This document shows positions 35,044 through 46,275 of a stretch of DNA of 64,000 nucleotides, piece by piece. The notes under the pieces were generated by a model. It searched no databases, was not told the DNA's origin, and saw only the letters and a list, made by a program, of their open reading frames with translations. Position 1 is the stretch's first letter, and each line of letters starts with the position of its first letter. Source of the DNA: Gentiana macrophylla (lineage: Eukaryota > Streptophyta > Magnoliopsida > Gentianales > Gentianaceae); assembly GCA_026214975.1 (NCBI GenBank), contig JAOBSW010000080.1:1-64000 (forward strand), read 5' to 3'. The translations under genes and the position numbers were made by a program.

Positions 35044-36895
35044 TGATGAGCGTTATTTTTCACCAAACAAATTTATTAAATACTCAAGACATCGGTGACT
35101 AAACAAGCTCTCGACCGGCGATGGACCGGGTCGATTGCTAGTATAGCTAGCTCTGAGGAGTCCGAGGTCGATCCACGAGAGAAAGGTGTGTTTGTGAGTA
35201 CCAAAGTGAACTTCTAACTTAGTCAGGCAAACAAGCGGTTGGTTGGTTGTTATTACACTATGCTAAAACATAAAAGAGAGAGAGAAGATTAAACTACTAG
35301 ATTCAACGAGGAGAAAGGGACATAGCGAACCATGATCAATGTGACTAATCTCAACCCTAAGGTAGACAAAACCGGGAGTGTGCATTATAATAAACGAACT
35401 CTTGCATTCAATTTCACGGTGCGAACTCCTAAAACCGGTGCTAGCGTCTCGAACAACTCTCTTCTAACACCTTATGCCATGTTAAGGTCTGAACAACTCT
35501 CCTAACAAGTCATGTTTTGCACTCGAGCCGCTTAAACAAATAAATGAGTAACCTCACGATGAGCTCGGCTTAACGACTAAACCGAGACTACACCGCGATC
35601 CTAGAACCCTTTTCCCACACCCCTCTCTCTGAACAACTCTCAAGAGTGATGTGTGTGATATTTGACCTAGGTAGCTAATCTAGCTCAAATCCGTTTTAAC
35701 AAGGTCTAAAGACGTGAAACATACAAGAAACAACAATAAAACACACTACCCACTCCCAATTTCATCACCCAAAGGGTGATTTCATCACATATCACATGAC
35801 CCGGCTATGGGGAGGAATTAACTACTCATTATACTAATTAAAACATGAAAGAAACAATAAGTAAGAAGCATAATAAGCATAAGGAAGAAGATAAATACCA
35901 TAAAAGTTGCAGAAATTCGAGTTGGAGATGAAGGTACAAAAATGGAGATTCATCAAAAAGTAGGAGACTTGTTGTTTGGATTGAAATTCTAATCTAATAA
36001 ATGAAAAGAGGAGTTAAGAGGTGTTTGATCTACATAAATTTATCGTAATCTAAGCTATTACAAATTTTCGAGCAAAACCTAGCTAAGGGAAGGAGAAAGT
36101 CGAAGTCCCTTCAAGAAATGAAATGAGGGGGTATTTATAGTGCAAAGGGGAAAAATCTGCAGAAAATTGGTCCAAACGCTGGTTTGAGACATGGAACCAG
36201 CGTTTGGAGTTGAGGAGTTGAATACTGGGAGTCAAGGGGTTCAAACGCTGGTTTGGCAGAGCTGGGAACGCTGGTTTGGGAGCTGGGAACGCTGGTTTGG
36301 GAGCTGGGAACGCTGGTTTGAGACATGGAACCAGCGTTTGAACGCTCCAAACGTGCGTTCGCGTGATCTGAGCTTTTTTCTGCTGTAGTAAAACCTTCAT
36401 AACTTCTTCATCCGAGCTCCGATTGGGGTGATTCAAGATGCGTTGGAAAGCTCTTTCAATTCTCTACAACTTTCATGAAGAAGTCATGACCAGAAAATGC
36501 CTCCATCATGGGTCAAAATGCTTCTGAATCAGAACAGTCACTCGGGCACCAACTCTTTCTCTTCCTTTTCCTATTCTTTCTTCTTTCTTTGCTCATTCTT
36601 GCACCTTGATCACACTTATCATCATAAATCTTCGCCTTCCGGGTTCTCGAGACACCATTTCCCTACATCATCACAACAACCAAAAACAACCAAAACATTC
36701 CGGAGGGTAAAAGTGCTCGGAATAGGGTCAATATCACTAAAAGAGGTAGTAAACTATCAAAGTGACGGATTTACTCCCGTGCTAATAATTCACGATATTG
36801 CCCTAAAAGCGGTCTAAATCACCAAGAAACGTGCTAAAAGTGGGATAAACGGGGGTAAAAGATGCACCGGAATCATGTAAAGTTGACTCCCATCA
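35044..36895 (-). repeat. 5' LTR of the TR-GAG element
   Basis: 1852 bp, nearly identical to 28899-30748. Most differences are 1-3 base indels (for example ctctcgg against ctcgg) with few substitutions. TATA box at 36132-36140 and motif array at 36172-36355. Confidence 0.95.
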
Positions 36896-36900
36896 CTACA

Positions 36901-37687
36901 CTGCTAGCTGGTGCGGACTCTGTCCTTACGGACTCGTCATCCTACACTGCTCGAATGTCGATAGTCGTAACCCCTCAAGTCTGGGCATTGACACAAGCAT
37001 ATTAGACTTAAATCATACTGTGATCGATGATCAACCGATAGATGACACGTGGAGGGAGTGAAAACCCTGTATCATCATTCACTTCATATATAAAATACTT
37101 GTGTTTTCAAATTAATTTGCACAGTTTAATTCCTTCCAAATATTATTTAATGTCTAACAACATACGGCTCTAACATAATTTGCTGACATAGAACAAAAAT
37201 ACTTCTAACACTTTCAGGGATCATTTGCCGTATGGTTCATATGATTCATAAAATTCTATGGACCGTTAAACAACACGCATCAAAACCGCAAAATTAAAAA
37301 CGTCTTAAGATTGTTGGAGAAAATATCAATCTAGCATGTTGTTTAACACGAAATTAAAAAACGAAAGCAGAGAAAATATGATGGATAACTTATTGATCGG
37401 GCGAGTGTAGATTTCGTCCTTAAGACGTTTTTGCCCCGATTATGTGTGTACGGTAATGGCAATCGCCTCTAAGATACAACAGTCTCTTTGTTCTAGTCTT
37501 GCACTTAGATGTGAACAAGCGGCAAACTGATTCTGCCTTGAATATCTCTGACTATGCACAAGTGTTTATGCAGAAAATTGTCTTTTTATTTGTGCAGAAT
37601 TTTGGTATGTAGTATGTGCAAAAATATGTGGTTTTTTTTTTCATTCAGTAATGCAGGGATTTTATAGGCAGAAATGGAGACTATTCA
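36901..37687. other. Old LTR debris
   Basis: The block near 37430-37500 (cggtaatggcaatcgcctct, then aagatacaac) resembles 38800-38850 in the same direction, so both regions may come from one decayed LTR family. No coding sequence is seen. Confidence 0.4.
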
Positions 37688-37695
37688 CTATCGGT

Positions 37696-37926
37696 CAGTG
37701 GCGGATCCACGTGCCCCCCGGGGGGGAGAGGGTGGGGGAGTTACGTGACCCCACTGGATTTTAAATTTTTTTTTTAGTATGAAAACTATGTTGTTAAAAA
37801 GTGTTGTTTTGCCGATAAAAATTGATATTTTAGATTCCGGTGACCCCACTGAAATTTTTTTTGGATAAAAGATGTAGTTTTAGACTCCGGTGACACCACT
37901 GGAATAAATTCCTGGATCCGCCAGTG
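37696..37926. mobile_element. hAT-type MITE
   Basis: The ends CAGTGGCGGATCCA and TGGATCCGCCAGTG are near-perfect inverted repeats. The 8-bp duplication CTATCGGT flanks it (37688-37695 and 37927-37934). It is 231 bp with internal repeats of ccggtgac-ccactg. Confidence 0.93.
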
Positions 37927-38179
37927 CTATCGGTTGCATCCTTTCAAAATGATTCAACCGAACAGGTGCAACCCTAATTTGATTGCAACCTTTCACCGGA
38001 ACGATGCAACTCATTTGTCACATGTCCATTCGGATTTTTCCTCCACTATTAATTTTTTATTCAAATTTATCCAACAGTATTTTCCGTCGAATTTGTTTAC
38101 TAATGAGAATATTTTCTTTGAGGAAAAAAAATACAAAAATTCTTACATTGCAATGCGTGAAGGTCATGGCTTCAATCAC

Positions 38180-38548
38180 ATCGCAAAGAGCAAATAAAAT
38201 TATGGTTCCATGTTCACTGTAACATAAACCTTTATTTTAATATTCTACTTTTTGAAAATTGAATTTATTTTCGACATTCAAAAAGTTGAACCTCTGAGTA
38301 TATGTTGGAGCGAATATAGTTAAAAATTGTGATGCAGGATTTAAAAAGTTAGAAGTGTGATGTCAATAATGTTTTCAAATATCCTAATAAAAAGTGTGGT
38401 GTGGTGACACCTAATCTGGAGTGCTTACGTAAATTTTCCTGGGTCGCCTTTAACAAATCCCCAAATATATATAGCGTCTTAACATTTCAACGACACTTAA
38501 TTTATACAGATTAATCTCAATTCTAAAATCGATTTTTTGTTAGGATAG
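38180..38548. repeat. Dispersed repeat, copy B
   Basis: Same-direction match to 15829-16288. Differences include small deletions and loss of the long AT tract. Confidence 0.75.
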
Positions 38549-39294
38549 GTGTATCGTATGTGAAGTGATTTACGGAACATATCCGTAATTTACGGATTAA
38601 ATTGCGGAAAAATAAATCTAGGAAATAAATCATGCAGATAGAATAACTCATATTATATAGCAGATCTAACACAACCAATCTTACCGTACAGATCTAACTC
38701 AAACAACGAACGATAAAATTATGATGTAGAAAATAAAGGACTAAAGATCAAACCGAGGCGAGTAGTTACTCTTTCCTTAAGACAAATTGCTCTGGTATGA
38801 TGCCCACGGTAGCAGCAACTGTCTCCCAAGATACAACGGCTTTATGTCTCGGATTTAAAGGCACTTCAAAAATCCGAGCTCCGGCGAACTTACATAGTGC
38901 TCCGACTTCTGTTCAACTCAATATCTAGATTTATATCACTGACTCTTTGTGGTGGAAATACAAGAGAAAATTTGATGAATAAACTTTCATCCATAGGGTT
39001 CTTTATATAGTGGATGAGTCAATGCTTGAATCTGATTGGCCGAAACACATCATCAAACTTTTCCCCTTAGAAAAGTAATGGCCGACTTTTCCCTCAAGAA
39101 AGAAAAGCCATTGGGGCGTGTAAAGCACCTTGGCCGACATCACCCTTGCTTCCGATTGGTCGGATGACGTGTCCTCTGAATTCTGATTGGTCGAATGACT
39201 CAACGAATTCTGATTGGTCGAATGACACAATCACATTTCATAATTAATTTTATGGTTAATTTCATAAAGAAATTTTGTCCAAAAAATTAATAGT
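38549..39294 (-). promoter_or_regulatory. LTR-like sequence with TATA box, minus strand
   Basis: On minus a TATA box, CTATATAAAG, lies at 39002-39011. Upstream are three copies of a gaccaatcagaattc-type repeat (about 39040, 39180 and 39205), which contain CCAAT boxes. It resembles a retrotransposon LTR promoter, but termini were not found. Confidence 0.45.
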
Positions 39295-39640
39295 AAAAAC
39301 CGAGACGAGCCAGGCGGCGGCGGCGCCGCGCGTGTGGTATAATCTAAGTCATCCCTCCTGCACAAAAGTGCATTGCCCCTTGGGGCACATCTATAAGAGC
39401 ATACACTATCTCTTATTACTTGAGCTCACAAGCCTCAAGTTACCTATGTGGGAGAATGATGTGAGGTCTTCCCTTCAACACACATCTCCTACATATTTTC
39501 TACCAACTTTAGCCATTAAATTCTTATTCACCCGACATCCGAATCGTGTAAATTCAAAAGCCCAACAACAACTACTCCGTATGGAGTATTTAATGACATC
39601 ATTAACTCTCGATGACATATTTTTTCTTAATCACATATTT
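39295..39640 (-). repeat. LTR-like fragment with a GCC-rich tract, second copy
   Basis: ggcggcggcggcgccgcgcg at 39313 and the nearby gtataatct and tatgtgggag motifs mirror 12370-12530 in the opposite direction. Confidence 0.4.
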
Positions 39641-39654
39641 TTTATTTTTTATTT

Positions 39655-41600
39655 TTATTTCTCCTATTTTTTGCGTGTCCGAACGACCTCCGATATGTTT
39701 CCAAACGATATGTTTTTGTGTCGTCCTCCGCACGACCCTCCGATTTTTTGCATGTCCGAACGGCCTCCAATATGTTTGTCTACGATATGCTTATGTGTGT
39801 ACGATATGTTTTTGTGTCCCCTTTATATGTTTCTGAACAAGGTAACATATCGTTTTTGGTGTTTTGAAGGTTATTGTTGAGAAGGCTGAAAGAAGCGATA
39901 TATACCCGACATTGACAAGAAAAAGTTGGTACCTTTTAGTTTAGTCGTTTTGGCAACAACTCCGATTTCTAACATTCATTACAGCAAACATTTTTATGTG
40001 TAGAGGTTTCTTTTGTAGTCTGTATGGTAGCTCTTATGGTTTATAAAGATAAATAATTACTTTGGTTTGCCTGTTTTTCTGAACGACAGAGCATCGAATA
40101 ACTTACATTGTGCTGCTACTAGTCGCTTCAGTGTTTCCGAACAATATGTTTTTGTGTCTTCTATGATATGTTTCTGAACAAGGTAACATATGTTTGTCTA
40201 CGATATGTTTCCGAACGGCCTCATCAACCGGCATCCGAACAACCTCCTCCGTACCCCCTCCGAGCCCGACAAATCGGAAAAGAAGGCCAAAGACGTGCCC
40301 GAAAGAAGCCTAGCGCAATGCAATGCCCAGCTCGCCTTGAAAATATATACGGTGGCCTCGTCCACCACCTCCCCCCACATATAGGCTTATTAAGCTAGAA
40401 CCCAAATTGCAGTACTAGACATAGGATTTCTAAAGAAAGGAGAGTTTTTTTCTCCGAAAGACATACTCCGAACAACCTACAAACGACACTCCGATTTTTT
40501 GTGCGTCCGAATGACCTCCGATATGTTTGTCTACGATATGTTTGTGTGTGTACGATATGTTTCCTAACGATATGTTTGTGTGTCTACAATATGTTTCCGA
40601 ACAAGGTAACATATGTTTGTCTACAATATGTTTCTGACTGACCTCCTCCGACTCGATATGAGCCCAATAAATCAAAAAAGAAGGCCAAGGACGTGCCCGA
40701 AAGAAGCCTAGCGCAATGCCCAGCTCGCCTTGAAAACATGTCCGGACGGCCTCATCAACGATATCTTTTGTGTGTCCGACCGACCTCCGATATGTTTGTC
40801 TACGATATGTTTGTGTGTCTACAATATGTTTCCGAACGATATGCTCGTGTGTCCGAACAATATGTTTGTGTCTACGACATGTTTCCGACCTCCTCCGAAC
40901 CCTTCTCCGACTCGATATGAGCCCGATGAAATGGAAAAAAAACGTCCAAGATCATGCCCGAAGCCTAGCGCAATGCCCAGCTCCTCTTGAAAACATGTCC
41001 GGACGGCCTCATCAACCACCTCTCCCCCACGTATATGTTTAATAAGCGAGAACCCAAATTGCAGCACTAGACATAGGATTTCTGAGGAGTGGAGAGTTTT
41101 TTTTCGAAAGCCATCCTCCGAACGACCCTCCGATCTTTTGTGTGTCCGAACAACCTCCGATATGTTTGTTTACGATATGTATGTGTCTACGATACATTTC
41201 CGAACAATATGCTCGTGTGTCCGAATACGTCCTCGTTCGGATCGTAGGTGGAGGACGTGCTCGTTCGGATCGGAAGACATCGTTGGACACACGGAGGACG
41301 TCCTGGTTCGATTGCCAAGGACGTGCCCGTCAGAAGCCTAGCGTAATACCCAACTCCCCTTGAAAATATGTCCGGACGGCCTCATCAACCACCTCTCCCC
41401 CACATATATGCTTATTAAGAGAGAACCCAAATTGCAGCACTAGACATAGGATTTCTGAAGAGTGGAGAGTTTTTTTCTCCGAAAGACATCTTCCGAACGA
41501 CCCTCCGATATTTTGTATGTCCGAACGACCTCCGATTGGTCCGGCCTTTAATTTTATTTTTTTTAAATCACATTTTTTTTTTACTTTGAATTTTTTTTTA
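39655..41600 (+). repeat. Complex tandem repeat, CCGAACGAC type (left part)
   Basis: Short words such as tgtgtccgaacgacctccg and tacgatatgtttgtgtg recur dozens of times. They are arranged in larger units that include gcctagcgcaatgcccagct (about 40311, 40706, 40966; a variant at 41334) and cagcactagacataggattt (about 40418, 41061, 41434). Frames through it are artefacts of repetition. Confidence 0.85.
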
Positions 41601-43844
41601 ATCACATTTTTTTTAATAGATCACATATATATATATATATACTAGCCAGAAAACCCGTGCATAATGCACGGGAGGGGACAATGACTCTTTTTAAATACTT
41701 GGACTTGCGAATATTTGGTTAAATCTTGTAAAATAAATTTTGCATGATGTACGAAAAACAAATGAGATACATTAAAATATGAAGTAATGATCTATTGAAT
41801 GTTTGATGTCAATGTAAACTTGCAAAAAATACACACACAATATGTATGTTTTGTTAACAACCCCTATTAAATGCAAAATGAAGGGGAAAAAAAAGGAAGT
41901 AAATAGTTATCACTATGATATAAATAAAACTACAACTCAAAAATATGTATTCTATACAAACAACGACAAAACAACTATAGAAATGGGCCGCCATCCAGCT
42001 ATCTACAACTTTTTTTATTTTTTGTTAATATCAACTCATATACGACCTTAAGTAAACAAATTAAATTTCTTAATTTATTAACAAATAGATGGTCATCAAC
42101 TATCGAAAACTATTAAAAGTATTAAGTACACCCATTAAAAGTGTTTTTTTTTTTTTTGCTAGGAAAGATTGCGCCTCTTTATGCAAACCGAGAAACCTCA
42201 CATCTCTATTATCTTCAACAATTGGCCCAACCTTTCTCTTGCCGCTCCCTTTACCCTATGTGCCAACTCTAGGACATAATATCTGCAGAGATTAGTCACA
42301 AAACTGTAAATATCAAAATAAAATAACAAAAAAAATCCACCTCAACCAACTTATAAATGATACAGATACGTTGCAGGTAGTAGTTAAAAGACATTTGAAC
42401 AAATAAGAATAGTTACCGTTTTAACTATAAAAATACAAAAAAAAATATATTATCATCCTAGGTTTCTTCCATCCTTAGAAGAAATCAAGTGAACCTATAA
42501 GCAACTTTCCTACCTAACATTCAACAAAAAATAAAGGAAAGTGTACCATGTTGGATGATCATAAAACGCAAGTAAAGTTCATCACTACACAAATATCCAC
42601 AAACCATGGCGCCCATGGATGTTTCAATTGGTAGATTTTATATTAATTCACCCAAAAAGGCAAAGTTAAATAATCACCAAGAAAGCATAGTAATTTATGG
42701 TAATGTCAAAAAATAAATATACTACTGAGTACTGAACGATACTACTGACCACCAGCCATCGAATATGGACGATACTACTGATTTGGCACATGAAGTGTGG
42801 TCTTTCATTAGTGTCTTCCACCGGCACCGGTTGTATCACTCCGCGGAGAGGATGTAAGTGAAGCGATGATTGATTACTTTAAAAAAATACCAAAAATACC
42901 ATAAGCTAGCAAAAAGAAACTTACTTTGCGAAACATTGTTCTTCACAACACCAGTCAGGGCATCCCGATTAGATGTACTTCCATCACACAAACTGATGCA
43001 ATCAAAATATCTTTTTTTCGTTGTTTATTTACTTATTTCATCCATGCTTTGAGAATAGAAAGAAAAAAATTTAAACAAAAAAACACAAAGTAAATTGCAA
43101 ATGCAGAAACTCACGGTTAATAATAACAACAAAGGTGATACTATGGAATCTAGTTGTAGACGCCTACACATAAAACAGATTAACACATATACACAATGAA
43201 AAAAATGTATCTAGTATATTTGCATTGGCATTTGTCACATCATACTTGATACATCTTATTAAGAAAATAAAAATTTACCTATGATATATTGCACTATAAT
43301 AAAGCAGAGCAGTTTGGCACAACAGAATGTTAAAATTGTATTCTCATTTCGCTAGCAAATGCATCAATATCATGAAAAGCATGTCAATAAATATCATTTC
43401 GTAAAAGAGACAACATATCATCCAAAAAACCCATATGTATAGTTGAAAAGGTGTTCCTCCATCAACTGCTGGAAGCAATATCAAAAGGAAGAAGTTTGTC
43501 TAGTAAATATCAAAAGGAATATTTTTCATTATAGAAGTGTGGATGCCACAAAATCCCAACATAGAAGTAGCTTTCATAGCATGAATTTAATCTGAGTTGT
43601 TTGAAGCCCATCAATCATTCTTATCACACAAAATCCAACAAATTTGAAGGAAATTAGCATACCAAGGCGAATTAGCTCGAATCTTGGGTGTCCAATCCAC
43701 TGACGTAAGTTGTCTTTTGAACCAGTGAAGTAGTTATTAGATACGATTACCTGGAGAAGTAAAATACAACATGATCAAATATGATCTTACTGGATGCATA
43801 CGAATATGCCTATGTATTAAGGAAATATACTCAAATACTTTCAC

Positions 43845-43932
43845 CTCATACGTCTCATCTTGCATCAATCTGTCAACCAAGTGAGAGCCAATGAATCCAG
43901 CCCTTCTGGTAACTAAAATTATCATGTTAGCC
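43845..43932 (-). pseudogene. Captured UXS exon 2 fragment
   Basis: UDP-xylose synthase (UDP-glucuronate decarboxylase) makes UDP-xylose for cell-wall polysaccharides. This minus-strand piece reads ANMIILVTRRAGFIGSHLVD and continues RLMQDE, the Rossmann NAD-binding start of the enzyme. The first two glycines of the expected GGAGFIG are RR here, which would disrupt dinucleotide binding. A GT donor (gtgaaag) follows at 43844. It is in the same orientation as the Helitron and the exon 1 piece 220 bp upstream. Confidence 0.85.
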
Positions 43933-44155
43933 TTTGTAATAGCGAGAATAACACGTGTCTTCATTATCACATATGAGAATTAAAACAAATCATTGCAACA
44001 TATATATGCCAAATGCCCATCTCGCTCATCATTAAAAACAACCATATTCCAAGTTATATTCTTGCTGAATATCCTTTGATTGCAGGAATTTAACTTTAAG
44101 TTACTAAATTAAGGAACAATGATGAACAACAAATAAAAAGCAACTCATCTAATAC

Positions 44156-44240
44156 CGGAAAATTAGCATTACGCAGCGCGCGATGACTCGCCTGGCTTAG
44201 ACGTGACGTGGTGATCTCCATTTGAAACTTCTTTCGCCAT
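44156..44240 (-). pseudogene. Captured UXS exon 1
   Basis: From the ATG at 44240 the frame reads MAKEVSNGDHHVTSKPGESS, the N-terminus typical of soluble plant UDP-xylose synthases. A one-base frameshift near 44172 precedes RNANFP, and a donor (gtatta) follows at 44155. The region upstream on minus, to about 45000, may be the gene's own 5' UTR and promoter carried along. Confidence 0.82.
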
Positions 44241-45276
44241 TTCGATTCTTATTTGTTTTATACTCTGAAAACAACAATAACAATCATTATGAATTCCAAT
44301 TCAGAAAACATTCATAACAATAATACACACATTAGGTCACTAATCAGTATCAATTCCTATTCATAAATATTTCATAACACTAATCTAAACACTGGATCAT
44401 TCATTTCCAAAAGCCACTAAACAAAAGAAATGTGATACTTTTTTTATATCATCTTTAAATTTGAACGTGAGATATAGATAAATTTCAGCCGCTTTTGTCT
44501 CCCTTTTTCTTCTTTTGAAATTGGATTTCAAAATTGTTGAAACCAATTATTGTTATCTATTGGAATTGGAGTTCAAAACGAAAGGAAATAATAAAACTAA
44601 AAAGATGGGAGAATTTACACACATTTCGTGAAACAATGTGGGGAGGCTTCCAAATGTACCAATCCTGCATCAACCGATTAGCACAAAAAATCAAACAAAC
44701 ATGCATCTTCTGAAATAGCAAGCAAAAAGAAACTAAACTCGCCCAACTAATGATATAAGAAAACAATAAATTAAACAGAAGAGTTGGATTAACTCACATT
44801 TTCTGAGTGACGCAAATCAGGTTCTCAAAATTCTGCATACCCACAAAACAAACAAATGGAATAAATCCACAGAAAAAAAATCCAAACCTATCCGATGAGA
44901 ATGGATTTGTTTGATGGTTAAATAGAGAAATCCCATATATAAAGAGCAATTAACCTAACAAATTAGATCAAATTTGTTTGTTGGAAGGAATCGATGAATT
45001 TGTTATGGCATGAACGAACGCCCAATAGAAGTGGCTGAGTTGTGGTTACCGAAAGAGATGTGAGGAAGTTGATATATGACGATATTTCAGCTTAAATCAG
45101 GGAGTGATAATGAGAGTTTGATGAGAATGAAAATTTATTGTTGAGATTTCATAGATTTTCGTGGAAGGGGATTTACACAGGAAACGTGTGTTTTATTATG
45201 CCATGGGTCGGGTTTAAAGCGGATTATCGGGTCAAGCGGGTAATCGGGTTAAATTACCCTTTCAAATATATATAGA

Positions 45277-45850
45277 TATTCTATCGTATTTCCTCTACGA
45301 TATGTTTGTGTGTCCGAACGACATCTTTCGATATTTTAGTGTGTCCGAACGACGTCCTCCGAATTAGGTCCTCCGAACGAAGACGTCCTCCGTGTGTCCG
45401 AACGACGTCCTCCGATCTGAACGAGGACATCCTCAATGTGCCCGAACGACGTCCTCCGTTTGTCCGGACGATGTCCTCCGATCCGAAAGACGTCCTCCGA
45501 CTCAATATGAAACCGATGAATTGAAACCCCCATATAGGCTTATTGTGTGTCCGAACGACGTCATTCGATATTTTAGTGTGTCCGAACGACGTCCTCCAAA
45601 TTAGGTCCTCCGAACAAAGACGTACTCCGTGTATCCGAACGATGTCCTCCGACCCGAACGACGACGTCCTCCGTGTGCCCGAACGACGTCCTCCGTGTGT
45701 CCAGACGATGTCCTCTGATCCGAAAGACGTTATCCGACTCAATATGAACCCAATGAATTGGAAACCCCCATATAGGCTTATTGAGCGATAAACCAACTTG
45801 CAGCACTAGACATAGGATTTTCTGAGGATTGGCTTTTTTTTTCCGGGGGA
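45277..45850 (+). repeat. Complex tandem repeat, CCGAACGAC type (right part)
   Basis: Two units with a period of about 237 bp (gtgtgtccgaacgac at 45309 and 45546) are built from inner tgtccgaacgacgtcctccg words. The array ends with the cagcactagacataggattt block near 45803 that also closes the units on the left side of the Helitron. Confidence 0.85.
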
Positions 45851-46241
45851 TTGATCGCTTACACGTGGCGCCCACTATTGACTGAAAGGTTTTTTTTTTT
45901 TTAACTTTGAATTTTTTTTTAATCACATATTTTTTTTAATAGATGTCACGTGTCACTACGTGATTGGCCTATACGGTTTTGCCTTTTTTAAAATTAAAAA
46001 AAAAACCCTTTTTGCTTTTGTTATATCTTTGGGTTTATAGCAACATTTGTGCGCTTTTTTTTTTATTTTTTATATTTATCACATCACGGTTTTTCTCTTC
46101 TTATCACATCTCATTTGTTGGGTGTAACTCTATTGATCAATCGCTGTTGTATAGTTTTTTAAAGAAGTCGGTGGAAAAAAAATGCATGCATAGCACACAA
46201 AGACACACCAACATGATAGATATCAATTTGAAATGGACATG

Positions 46242-46275
46242 CACCGTGCATTATGCACGGTGTAACGATAATAGT
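46242..46275 (+). mobile_element. Second Helitron-like 3' end
   Basis: A perfect hairpin CACCGTGCATTATGCACGGTG (46242-46262; arms of 9 bases) is followed after 9 bases by ATAG-T where CTAG-T is expected. The stem shares CCGTGCATTATGCACGG with the Helitron at 41654-41672. It may end an outer plus-strand Helitron that carries the tandem repeat. Confidence 0.6.

Larger units (their letters stand above)
28899..36895 (-). mobile_element. Complete gag-only LTR retrotransposon (TR-GAG type)
   Basis: Two LTRs (28899-30748 and 35044-36895) start TGATG and end CATCA. A 5-bp target duplication CTACA flanks the element (28894-28898 and 36896-36900). On the minus strand the order is LTR, primer site, gag, acidic repeat ORF, about 2.1 kb non-coding, polypurine tract, LTR. 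No protease, reverse transcriptase, RNase H or integrase motif is present in the 4.3-kb interior, so it must depend on an autonomous partner. The matching LTR start (TGATGGGAGTCAAC on minus) is shared with the Athila-like element at 49.3-54.7 kb. Confidence 0.95.
41642..45276 (-). mobile_element. Non-autonomous Helitron with captured UXS exons
   Basis: On minus it starts TCTATATATATTTGAAAGGG at 45276 and ends with the hairpin CCCGTGCATTATGCACGGG (41654-41672), 8 bases and then CTAG at 41642. The host bases are A and T, the standard Helitron site. No Rep/helicase is encoded in 3635 bp, so it is non-autonomous. Flanks on both sides belong to the CCGAACGAC repeat, so it inserted into that array. 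Confidence 0.88.

Noticed and set aside
39655..41605. Several overlapping 70-90 codon frames
   Set aside because: They are by-products of the CCGAACGAC repeat.
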